Assembly: GCA_025965495.1 (NCBI GenBank)
Contig: JAOPWW010000268.1
Span: forward strand, 1 to 8,421
Reading direction: 5' to 3'
Source of the DNA: Frankiales bacterium
GTDB taxonomy: Bacteria > Actinomycetota > Actinomycetes > Mycobacteriales > SCTD01
Length of the DNA stretch: 8,421 nucleotides
Part shown: in pieces, positions 1 to 5,407 of the stretch
How the letters are laid out: every line of letters starts with the position of its first letter
How positions within the stretch are numbered: the stretch's first letter is position 1
Position numbers and translations under genes: made by a program
Notes under the pieces: generated by a model
What the model was told of the DNA's origin: nothing
Seen by the model: the letters and a program-made list of their open reading frames with translations, nothing else
Databases searched by the model: none

Positions 1-521
1 GCCGCGGCCGCGGCCGTGACCGGCACGAGGGCGTCGGCGCCGCGCCGGGCAGCTCCACCGGAGCTGAGGGTGCTCCCGCCGGTGGTGACACCGGCAGCGC
101 GCCGGCCGAGCTCGGCGGCGGTCTGGCGGACGCCGGGGCCGCACCGGCCTCGGCTCCTGCCGCCGACCTGAGCACCGGCAGCGCCCCGTCCGAGCTGGCC
201 GGTGGTGTCGCCGACAGCGGCGCCCCGACGACGACCGGGTCGGCGACGCCGTCTGCGTCGCCTGCTGCGGCCGCTCCTGCTGCGCCCTCCAGGCCGGCTC
301 CGTCGTCCACACCGTCTACGTCGTCTGAGCCCTCCGCGCCGTCCGCGCCCTCCGCTCCGGCTGCGTCGTCGACCCCCGCTCCGGCCCCATCTGCCGAGAG
401 CGCCGCGGCGCCCCGCCCCGACGTCTCGGTGGCACCGCCCGCGCCGGGCACCGACGCCCCCGCCGGGTCCGCCCCGTCCCCGACGTCGTCGGCTGGTTCG
501 GACGGCCCGGCTCAGCAGTAG
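1..521 (+). CDS. C-terminal tail of a Pro/Ala/Ser-rich protein (5' end outside window)
   Basis: The frame whose codons start at position 3 is open from the window edge to a TAG at 519-521, giving about 172 residues. The tail is almost entirely Ala, Pro, Ser, Gly and Thr with scattered Asp and Glu; it has no cysteine, no hydrophobic segment and no recognisable domain, so it is probably a disordered linker or surface-exposed tail. Two copies of a 28-residue unit beginning TGSAP.EL.GG.AD.GA lie near its start, followed by PSAPSAPSAP-type stretches and a Gln-Gln end. This frame keeps mostly G or C in the third position, while competing frames give Arg/Pro-rich shadows. The folded part lies upstream and is not visible, so I cannot assign a function. 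The next clear terminator is at 672-706. Coding call fairly sure; function unknown. Confidence 0.7.
   Translation, partial: RGRGRDRHEGVGAAPGSSTGAEGAPAGGDTGSAPAELGGGLADAGAAPASAPAADLSTGSAPSELAGGVADSGAPTTTGSATPSASPAAAAPAAPSRPAPSSTPSTSSEPSAPSAPSAPAASSTPAPAPSAESAAAPRPDVSVAPPAPGTDAPAGSAPSPTSSAGSDGPAQQ
90..224 (+). repeat. Two copies of a 28-residue (84-nt) in-frame repeat
   Basis: The conserved cores at 90-140 and 174-224 encode TGSAPAELGGGLADAGA and TGSAPSELAGGVADSGA. Of 17 residues, 13 match and the changes are conservative (A/S, G/A, L/V). The period is 84 nt. Earlier copies may lie outside the window. Confidence 0.65.
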
Positions 522-531
522 TCCGAGGCCC

Positions 532-553
532 GAGTTCCTGGAGTTCCTGGAAC
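532..553. repeat. Tandem 9-bp repeat running into a GTTCC/GGAAC palindrome
   Basis: GAGTTCCTG occurs twice back to back at 532-540 and 541-549. The second copy forms one side of the inverted repeat GTTCC-T-GGAAC at 543-553. It lies 11 bp past the upstream stop codon. It could be an operator overlapping the possible promoter at 549, or simple slippage; nothing else supports either reading. Confidence 0.5.
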
Positions 554-574
554 ACGGTCCCGGCCCGTGGGGTT
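549..574 (+). promoter_or_regulatory. Possible ECF (SigR/SigH-like) promoter
   Basis: GGAAC at 549-553 is followed after 18 nt by GTT at 572-574, preceded by G. This fits the published SigR/SigH-type pattern GGAAY-N17-19-SGTT. The -35 element is the right half of the palindrome at 543-553. A transcript would start near 580 and meet the terminator at 672-706 before the next gene at 811. Short motifs of this kind arise by chance, so this is tentative. Confidence 0.3.
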
Positions 575-671
575 CACTACGAGTGCCGACCCGATACATG
601 GCCCCCGGTCCCAAAACAGTCCCCACGAGGGACACACCGCCGTGAGGCGACCTGACGGGAAGGCAGGCGAC

Positions 672-706
672 GGCCGCTCCGGGAGACCGGGGCGGCCTTC
701 GTCTTT
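672..706 (+). terminator. Intrinsic terminator with GAGA tetraloop
   Basis: An 11-bp stem with arms at 672-682 (GGCCGCTCCGG) and 687-697 (CCGGGGCGGCC) has a single G-T wobble and closes a GAGA loop of the stable GNRA type. A T-containing tail TTCGTCTTT follows at 698-706. It would end plus-strand transcription from the partial gene at 1-521, or from any promoter between 522 and 672. A T-containing tail is notable in DNA this GC-rich and makes this the best terminator in the window. Confidence 0.75.
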
Positions 707-810
707 CCCGCCACCCGGGCTGGTGCACCGTCCGTCCGTGCCCGGCCCCGGGCCGTCCCCGCACTCCCCGCTCTCGCGCCTGCGGGCGCCGTCGTGGTCG
801 AAGGAGCCCC

Positions 811-1113
811 GTGACCGACCGCCCCGAGCAGCCCCGCCACGGCAAGTGCCGCCCCCTGCCGCCCACCGTCGTGGACGGACGAGCCGCGCAGGAGCCGGAC
901 GGCGCCGACGAGGCCGCCCTCCTGCAGCGGCTGGACGAGGCCTTGCGCGGCCTGCCCGACGACCAGCGGACAGCCGTCATCGCCTCCTACGCCTACGGCG
1001 AGGGTGTCGTGGGGGCGGCGGTCGAGCTCGACGTGGAGACGGGCGCGGCCCACGCGCTCGGTGAGCGGGGCCTGGAGGCGCTGCGCAGCGCGATGCTCGA
1101 CGACGAGGGCTGA
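811..1113 (+). CDS. Small orphan protein resembling sigma-70 region 4 (helix-turn-helix)
   Basis: This 100-residue protein starts at GTG, four bases after AAGGAG (801-806). Residues 1-35 are polar and probably disordered. Residues 38-95 follow the region-4 pattern of ECF sigma factors: a helix ending LRGLPDDQR, then a segment like the usual AVL..Y.EG...A...LG...GTV, then a last helix GERGLEALR. There is no region 2, so it cannot act as a complete sigma factor. Where real sigma factors carry the recognition helix (about residues 76-90) it has ETGAAHALGERGLEALR, with few of the basic residues that normally touch the -35 element. DNA binding may therefore be weak or lost, and it could be a protein-protein module instead. 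It is followed 3 nt later by the CxxC protein, implying joint expression. It could also be a decayed sigma gene. Coding call fairly sure; function inferred. Confidence 0.7.
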   Translation: MTDRPEQPRHGKCRPLPPTVVDGRAAQEPDGADEAALLQRLDEALRGLPDDQRTAVIASYAYGEGVVGAAVELDVETGAAHALGERGLEALRSAMLDDEG

Positions 1114-1116
1114 CCG

Positions 1117-1290
1117 GTGGTGTACCCGGGCGCCGGCGTCGCCTGCGCCGTCTGCGGTGCGCAGGAGGCGAGCGCTCCCGCGACGTGGACCCTGCAGGTC
1201 GGCGAGCGCGGACAGACCTGGCTGTGCGCGGCCTGCACGCGGGACAACCTGCGGTCGATCGAGGGAAAGCTCGACGAGGTCTGGTGGTGA
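1117..1290 (+). CDS. 57-residue CxxC...CxxC protein ending LDEVWW (probable zinc ribbon)
   Basis: A GTG start at 1117 lies 7 nt after GAGGG (1105-1109) inside the end of the preceding gene; GTG at 1120 is the alternative. The protein has two CxxC pairs, C10/C13 and C37/C40, separated by 23 residues, which would bind one zinc ion. Between them is a TW-containing strand and a GERG turn; the second pair is followed by a basic helix (TRDNLRSIEGKLDEVWW). I recognise the pattern CxxCG...TW...ERG...CxxC.RxNLRxIEGKLD..WW from small uncharacterised actinobacterial proteins, and the conserved WW end supports this frame and stop. No biochemical role is known to me; nucleic-acid or protein binding is a guess. 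It is probably translationally coupled to the sigma-like gene. Confidence 0.85.
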   Translation: MVYPGAGVACAVCGAQEASAPATWTLQVGERGQTWLCAACTRDNLRSIEGKLDEVWW

Positions 1291-1313
1291 GCCCGGCACG
1301 TGTGCACACCGGC

Positions 1314-1397
1314 AGGCCGCTCGGGTCGCTGCAGGACGGCAGGGCGTCCGGGACGCTGCAGGACGGCGGGACGTCCGGGACGCTGCAGGACGGCTGA
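1314..1397. repeat. 27-bp tandem repeat, about three copies
   Basis: Units start at 1323 and 1350, with a partial third at 1377-1394 and a diverged partial unit at 1314-1322. Each contains CTGCAGGACGGC. Comparing units, five of the six differences (1317, 1320, 1326, 1341, 1344; the exception is 1321) fall at positions divisible by 3. They are silent in the plus frame that reads GRCRTAGRP and in the minus frame that reads AVLQRPGRP. In a third frame a 36-residue ORF, 1287-1397, starts with a GTG overlapping the CxxC gene's TGA and reads LQDG three times. A small hairpin CTCGG/CCGAG follows at 1398-1412. Apart from this, 1291-1464 between the convergent genes holds nothing recognisable. Confidence 0.85.
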
Positions 1398-1464
1398 CTC
1401 GGCCCGACCGAGCTGAGTCGCCGAGGCACCCGCCACGACCAGGCGGTCCCGCTGGGCCCCGCGG

Positions 1465-2841
1465 CTAAGGAGCGGGCGGAGCCACCCGCCGTCGGGCCGC
1501 CGCGGCCGCCTCCTGCGCGGCGGGCGAGCCGGGCGGCGCGAAGCCCGGCTGCCAGCGCGCCATCTCCTCGCGGAACGGCGCCTCGCCGGCGAGCTGGCAC
1601 AGCACGCCGATGGTGCCGAGCGTGACGCGGTGAATGAGCAGGTAGGACGGCGGCAGGTTGAGCTGGCGGCCCAGGGCAGCGGCGGGGGAGCGGGGGTCGC
1701 CGAGGCGGAGCGCCTCGGCGCGCAGCCACTCCCGGGTGAACCGGAAGCGCTCGCTGCGGACGGGCTCGAGCAGCGGCAGCAGGTACTGCAGGACGGCCTC
1801 GGCGTCCAGGACCGTGCCGGGCCGCACGAAGCCCTCGTCGGTGAGCGCCCGCAGGACGCCCTGGGCGTCGCCGTCGAGGGCGAGCCGGGTGATCCGGCCG
1901 ATCGGCTCCGGGGAGCCGTCCGGGAGCCGGGCGACGGCGCCGAAGTCGAGGACCCCGAGCCGGCCGTCGGGCATCAGGCGGAAGTTGCCGGGGTGGGGGT
2001 CGGCGTGCAGCAGTCCGGCCAGGACCGGGCTCGAGAACAGGAACCGCGCGAGCAGGCCGGCGGCGCGGTCCCGCTGCTCGGGGGTGCCCTCGCGCACGAC
2101 GGCCGACAGCGGCAGGCCCTCCATCCACTCCGTCACGAGGACCTGCTCGGTGCCGGTGACGACGGAGGGGACGGCGACCTCGGGGTCGCCGTCGTAGGCG
2201 TCGGCGAAGGCCTGCTGGCTCTCGGCCTCCAGGCGGTAGTCGAGCTCCTCGGCGACCCGCTCCCGGAGCTCGGCCAGCAGGGGCTTGACGTCGAGGCCCG
2301 GGCTGAGGACGGAGAACGCCCGGGCGAGCCGACCCAGCTGCTTGAGGTCGCCGAGCAGCGCGGGGCCGGCCCCCGGGTACTGGATCTTCACCGCGACGGG
2401 CCGACCGTCGCTCCAGACGGCGCGGTGGACCTGTCCGATGCTCGCGGCGGCGGCGGGAGCGTCGTCGAAGGAGGTGAACAGCGACCGCCACTCGGCACCG
2501 AGCTGCTCGGCGAGGACCCGGTGCACGGTGGCCGCGGGCAGCGCGGGTGCCGCCTCCTGCAGCCGGGTCAGCGCCGCCCGGTAGGGCGCGGCGACCTCCT
2601 CGGGCAGGGCCGCCTCGAAGACCGACAGCGCCTGCCCGGCCTTCATCGCGCCGCCCTTGAGCTGACCGAGGACCTGGAACAGCTGCTCGGCCGTCCGGGC
2701 CTGGAGCTCCGCGGCCACGGCCTCGGCGGGCTTGCCGCCGATCCGCTTCCCGAGGCCGAGCGTGGCGCGCCCGGCGATCCCCAGGGGCAGGGCTGCCAGC
2801 TTCGCCGAGCGGGTCACGGCGCGGCGGGGGATGTCGGTCAC
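1465..2841 (-). CDS. ABC1/AarF/UbiB-family atypical protein kinase-like protein
   Basis: This 458-residue protein has the hallmarks of the ABC1/UbiB family. They are the family-specific KxGQ motif (MKAGQ, residues 66-70), an Ala-rich ATP loop AAAASIGQVH (130-139) replacing the Gly-rich loop, the ATP lysine in VAVKIQYPG (K152), and a Glu in EELDYRLEA (198-206). The catalytic stretch HADPHPGN follows (279-286, D281 and N286), then DFG (299-301). All key residues are present, so ATP binding or ATPase activity is likely. Relatives in respiratory bacteria support quinone synthesis; the role of actinobacterial ones is unclear. I chose GTG at 2841 because MTDIPRRAVTR is the usual family N-terminus, although the frame stays open to 3036. 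Only a weak purine run precedes it, so initiation may be leaderless or SD-poor. It lies 198 nt after the ThiF-like gene, probably in the same unit. Confidence 0.92.
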   Translation of the reverse strand: MTDIPRRAVTRSAKLAALPLGIAGRATLGLGKRIGGKPAEAVAAELQARTAEQLFQVLGQLKGGAMKAGQALSVFEAALPEEVAAPYRAALTRLQEAAPALPAATVHRVLAEQLGAEWRSLFTSFDDAPAAAASIGQVHRAVWSDGRPVAVKIQYPGAGPALLGDLKQLGRLARAFSVLSPGLDVKPLLAELRERVAEELDYRLEAESQQAFADAYDGDPEVAVPSVVTGTEQVLVTEWMEGLPLSAVVREGTPEQRDRAAGLLARFLFSSPVLAGLLHADPHPGNFRLMPDGRLGVLDFGAVARLPDGSPEPIGRITRLALDGDAQGVLRALTDEGFVRPGTVLDAEAVLQYLLPLLEPVRSERFRFTREWLRAEALRLGDPRSPAAALGRQLNLPPSYLLIHRVTLGTIGVLCQLAGEAPFREEMARWQPGFAPPGSPAAQEAAAAARRRVAPPAP

Positions 2842-3039
2842 CCCGCCAGTGTCGTCCTCGCGCCTCGCGGCCGCCCGGTGGGGCGCTCCCGCACGCGGCC
2901 CTGTCACCGCTCCCTGCACCGCGGCCCTCGCGCCGCGGCCCCGGTGCCCAGGCCCCCACCACCACGACCCTGTCCCGCCGACGTGAGCGGTCGGCCCGTC
3001 CGCTCCGCCCGCGTGTCGTCCTCGGGCCGCCGTCACGGC
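2842..3039. other. Spacer between ThiF-like and AarF-like genes with a CCGCGG hairpin
   Basis: This 198-bp gap is extremely GC-rich. CCGCGGCCC occurs twice (2919-2927 and 2933-2941), and the self-complementary CCGCGG halves can pair as a 6-bp stem with an 8-nt loop (2919-2938). There is no T-run, so it is not a good terminator. On the minus strand a weak -10-like GACACT ends about 6 nt before the AarF start, compatible with a leaderless transcript but unsupported by a -35 box. In some actinobacteria this neighbourhood carries a whiB7 gene; no WhiB-like frame is visible here. Confidence 0.4.
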
Positions 3040-4122
3040 TCACCCGCCGACCGCGGTGCAGTCGCAGGCGGGGTGGGGGCTCCACGAGCGGCGGCGCCAG
3101 CGGTAGTCGGGCAGGACCAGCTCGAGGGTCCCGTCGACGCTCGCAGGAGCGGCGACCTCGTCCAGGACGGCCAGCACCTGCAGGGCGGCCTGGCCGGCGA
3201 CGGAGACGGCGAGGGCCGCGTCGCACGGGACGGGTCCGGGCGGCGCCTGGCCCAGCTGGGCGGCCACCCACGGCCAGCCCGGGTCACGGTCGGTGCGGGT
3301 GAGGTCGAGGCAGCGCAGGCAGCTGCTCCGACCGGGTAGCACCAGCGGGCCGACGACGCCGACCTGCCCGCGCACCTCGGCCACCAGGTGCGGCACGCCG
3401 CGCCGCAGCAGGTCGGCGGCGAGCTGCTCGTCGAGGACCTTCGCCGGGGTGAGGACGACCAGGTCCGGCAGCTCCACCGGCCCCGACCGCGCTGACGGCG
3501 CCACCTCCTGCACGTGCCGGCGAGCCGCCTCGCCACGGCTGCGGCCGACGTCCTGCGGCTGAGGCCCGCCCGCACCCACGTCCGCGGCGCGAGTCGTGCC
3601 GGCGTCCACGACGTCGACCGTCCCCACGCCGGCGGCAGCGAGGGTGCTGGCCACCAGCGTCCCGACCCGGCCGGCCCCGACCACCTGCACGCGAGCCGCC
3701 GTCCGGCGCTCCAGGGCTTCGGCGGGCCGCCCGCGGGTCAGGAGCGACAGGGCAGCCAGATCGGGACCGAGCCGGTCGCGCTCCTCGCGCGGCAGCGCGA
3801 GCAGGGACGGTGCGACACGAGCCGCGTCCTCCAGCAGGCCGGCGCTGTCGAGCAGCCCGACGAGCTCGGCCGTGCGCTGCGGTGCGCAGCCCGCTCGCGA
3901 CGCGTCGGCCTCGAGGCGGGCGGCGTCTCGGGTGCCGTCGAGCAGGGCGAGCGCACGCCGGACCGGCTCGTCGATGCCCGCGAGCACCACCGAGCGCCCC
4001 GGCGTCCGGCCGAGCTGCAGCGTCTCGCCGTCGCGCCACAGGCGGCGCAGGCCCGGCAGCAGGGCCGGCAGGGCGGGCAGGGCCCGCGGTGCGGGCCGGG
4101 TGTCGTGCGTCGTCGGGTCCAC
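3040..4122 (-). CDS. ThiF/MoeB/E1-like NAD/ATP-binding-fold protein with CxxC...CxC zinc site
   Basis: This 360-residue protein starts at GTG 4122, 8 nt after GAGGAGG; a TGA in frame just upstream fixes the 5' limit. Residues 1-130 are a poorly conserved helical region. Residues 145-175 form the Rossmann nucleotide-binding loop VQVVGAGRVG with the acidic residue D173 at the end of strand 2 (VDVVDAG). DVGRSRGEAA (191-200) corresponds to the DVGxxK segment of E1-like enzymes, with Arg for Lys. Cysteines C268/C271 (SCLRCLDL) and C353/C355 (ACDC) match the paired zinc ligands of this superfamily. Automatic annotation often calls such actinobacterial proteins TOMM leader-peptide-binding or cyclodehydratase-like. 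No thiazole/oxazole peptide enzymes are present here, so that role is unproven. I see no obvious thioester cysteine. It is divergent from the pirin gene and probably co-transcribed with the AarF-like gene. Confidence 0.85.
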   Translation of the reverse strand: MDPTTHDTRPAPRALPALPALLPGLRRLWRDGETLQLGRTPGRSVVLAGIDEPVRRALALLDGTRDAARLEADASRAGCAPQRTAELVGLLDSAGLLEDAARVAPSLLALPREERDRLGPDLAALSLLTRGRPAEALERRTAARVQVVGAGRVGTLVASTLAAAGVGTVDVVDAGTTRAADVGAGGPQPQDVGRSRGEAARRHVQEVAPSARSGPVELPDLVVLTPAKVLDEQLAADLLRRGVPHLVAEVRGQVGVVGPLVLPGRSSCLRCLDLTRTDRDPGWPWVAAQLGQAPPGPVPCDAALAVSVAGQAALQVLAVLDEVAAPASVDGTLELVLPDYRWRRRSWSPHPACDCTAVGG

Positions 4123-4182
4123 GGGTCAGGCCTCCTCGCTGCAGGCGCAGAGCGTGCCCCGCCCGGAGCCCGTCCCGGCGCC

Positions 4183-4210
4183 TCGTCCACAGGCCGGACG
4201 GGTGTCCACA
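4183..4210 (+). promoter_or_regulatory. Pair of DnaA-box-like sites in the divergent intergenic region
   Basis: TCGTCCACA (4183-4191) and GTGTCCACA (4202-4210) each match the high-GC DnaA box TTGTCCACA at 8 of 9 positions, in the same orientation, 19 bp apart (nearly two helical turns). They sit in the 153-bp region 4123-4275 between the divergent ThiF-like and pirin genes, where a regulator would act. The same direct repeat (GTCCACAG) could equally be the operator of an unknown regulator. No clear -35/-10 pair is visible in this region. Confidence 0.3.
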
Positions 4211-4275
4211 GCCCGTGCCAGCGCGGGTCGGAGGCCTGCGACGGCGTGGCAGGGTGACCTCGTGGAGGCGACGAG

Positions 4276-5211
4276 GTGAGCGGACCGGTGAGCCCGGGGG
4301 ACAGCCCTCCGGAGGGCGCGGCCGTGGTCCCGGCCCCGCCCGTGCTGGAGCTGACGCCGTCGCACGCCACTGTCGTCGGGGGCGTGCAGGTGCGCCGCGC
4401 GCTGCCGCGACGGTCCCGGCGCACGGTCGGCGCCTGGTGCTTCGCCGACCACCTCGGCCCCACGTCGGCCACCGACGTGGACCCGCTCGACATCGGGCCG
4501 CACCCGCACACCGGCCTGGCCACCGTGACGTGGCTGCTCAGCGGCCGCCTGCTGCACACCGACAGCCTCGGCACCGAGCAGCTGGTCGAGCCCGGCCAGC
4601 TCAACCTCATGACGGCCGGCCTCGGGGTGTCGCACGCCGAGGAGCAGGTCCGCGGCACGGGGGGTCCGCTGCACGGGCTGCAGCTGTGGGTCGCCCAGCC
4701 CGACGCCACGCGGTCCGGGCCGCCCGCCTTCGAGCACCACACCGGCCTGCCGGAGGAGGAGCTGCCCGGGGTGGTGACCACGGCGCTGCTCGGCGGCGGC
4801 AGCCCGGCGCGCGCGGACACGGCCCTCGTGGGGCTGGACCTCGCGCTGCACGGTGGTCCCGCCGCCCTGCCGCTCGAGCGGGCCCACGAGCACGCGCTCG
4901 TCGTCCTCGACGGGGCGCTCGCCGTCGACGGCCAGCGGGTCGAGCCGGGGCGGCTGGCCTACCTGGGCACGGGTCGCGAGGAGCTCGTCGTCGACGCCGA
5001 CGGCCCCGCCCGCGCGGTCCTGCTGGGCGGCGAGCCGTTCGAGGCGCCGGTGCTCATGTGGTGGAACTTCGTCGGGCGCACCCGCGAGGAGCTGTCCGCG
5101 GCCTACGAGGCCTGGGAGGCCGACGACGGGGTCGAGCGGTTCGGCCGGGTCCCGAGCGACCTGCCCCGGGTGCCCGCGCCGGCTCCGACCTGGTACCGCG
5201 GACACGGCTGA
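4276..5211 (+). CDS. Pirin-family bicupin protein
   Basis: This 311-residue protein starts at GTG, 7 nt after GGAGG (4264-4268). It has the pirin N-terminal cupin with the iron-binding quartet intact: H76 and H78 in GPHPHTGLATVTW, then H120 and E122 in GVSHAEE. The spacing is close to that of human pirin (H56, H58, H101, E103). GQLNLMTAG and LHGLQLWVAQP are also typical. The second half is the C-terminal cupin, ending with the family's MWWNFVGRTREEL (residues about 279-291). Pirins are cytoplasmic iron proteins. Some bacterial members oxidise quercetin or bind metabolic enzymes, but the substrate here cannot be told from sequence. CCTCG/CGAGG around the ribosome binding site could form a small hairpin and limit translation. 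It is divergent from the ThiF-like gene and convergent with DUF5679. Confidence 0.93.
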   Translation: MSGPVSPGDSPPEGAAVVPAPPVLELTPSHATVVGGVQVRRALPRRSRRTVGAWCFADHLGPTSATDVDPLDIGPHPHTGLATVTWLLSGRLLHTDSLGTEQLVEPGQLNLMTAGLGVSHAEEQVRGTGGPLHGLQLWVAQPDATRSGPPAFEHHTGLPEEELPGVVTTALLGGGSPARADTALVGLDLALHGGPAALPLERAHEHALVVLDGALAVDGQRVEPGRLAYLGTGREELVVDADGPARAVLLGGEPFEAPVLMWWNFVGRTREELSAAYEAWEADDGVERFGRVPSDLPRVPAPAPTWYRGHG

Positions 5212-5239
5212 GGGCGGCCCCCCTCAGGGGACCGCCCTC
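5210..5239. terminator. Symmetric hairpin between convergent pirin and DUF5679 genes
   Basis: Arms GAGGGCGGCCCCC (5210-5222) and GGGGACCGCCCTC (5227-5239) pair over 12 of 13 positions around a 4-nt CTCA loop. The left arm begins inside the pirin TGA, and DUF5679's stop lies 16 nt beyond the right arm. There is no T-run on either strand. The perfect placement between convergent stops suggests a shared bidirectional terminator of the T-poor actinobacterial kind. Confidence 0.7.
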
Positions 5240-5254
5240 GATGGGGCAGGTGGA

Positions 5255-5407
5255 TCAGGCCTTGCCGAGGATCCGGTTCATCTTGGTGGAGCAGACGGGG
5301 CAGGGGCCCTGCGCCATGCGGCGGCCGGACTCGCTGACCTTGATCTCGCCCTCGAAGTCGCGCTTCTCCTTGCACTTCACGCAGTAACCGTTGTAGGTCT
5401 CGGCCAC
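5255..5407 (-). CDS. DUF5679-type 50-residue CxxC...CxxC protein
   Basis: The GTG start at 5407 follows a strong AAGGAGG (5414-5420) by 6 nt. The 50-residue product reads VAETYNGYCVKCKEK, then RDFEGEIKVSESGRRMAQG, then PCPVCSTKMNRILGKA, the well-conserved actinobacterial DUF5679 pattern. The cysteine pairs C9/C12 and C36/C39 are 23 residues apart and would bind one zinc ion; the protein is basic and has no membrane segment. Its function is unknown to me. The strong ribosome binding site suggests high expression. It lies 78 nt downstream of the histidine kinase on the same strand but probably has its own transcript, since the gap contains hairpins. The product is easily missed because its only start is GTG and it is short. 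Confidence 0.93.
   Translation of the reverse strand: MAETYNGYCVKCKEKRDFEGEIKVSESGRRMAQGPCPVCSTKMNRILGKA

Larger units (their letters stand above)
522..810. other. Gene-free stretch between the partial gene and the sigma-like gene
   Basis: About 289 bp without a convincing gene. Besides the 532-553 repeat, the possible promoter and the terminator, it contains small hairpins: CACGG/CCGTG around 553-569, GTCCC/GGGAC at 619-633 (with a competing GTCCC at 608-612), and the palindrome CGGCCC-C-GGGCCG at 743-755. The part from 570 to 620 is noticeably richer in A and T than its surroundings, as expected of a promoter or leader. No clear sigma-70 promoter is visible just upstream of 811, although the gene there has a good ribosome binding site at 801-806. 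Confidence 0.5.

Noticed and set aside
642..1064. Possible small gene from GTG 642 with GAGGGA upstream
   Set aside because: The product is Pro/Arg-rich, crosses the terminator and continues out of frame into the sigma-like gene.
1786..1797. Extra copy of CTGCAGGACGGC inside the AarF-like gene, matching the 27-bp repeat core
   Set aside because: The motif is built from common high-GC codon pairs, and the flanking bases do not match, so it is probably coincidence.
977..3271. Very long minus-strand Arg/Pro-rich ORF
   Set aside because: It is antisense or out of frame to the AarF-like, CxxC and sigma-like genes, with composition typical of a high-GC shadow.
1630..3339. Long plus-strand ORF opposite the AarF-like gene
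   Set aside because: It is antisense to a gene with intact family motifs; it has no domain and shows shadow composition.
3040..4122. A thiazole/oxazole-modified peptide (TOMM) cluster around the ThiF-like gene
   Set aside because: There is no YcaO cyclodehydratase, dehydrogenase, transporter or convincing precursor peptide in the window.
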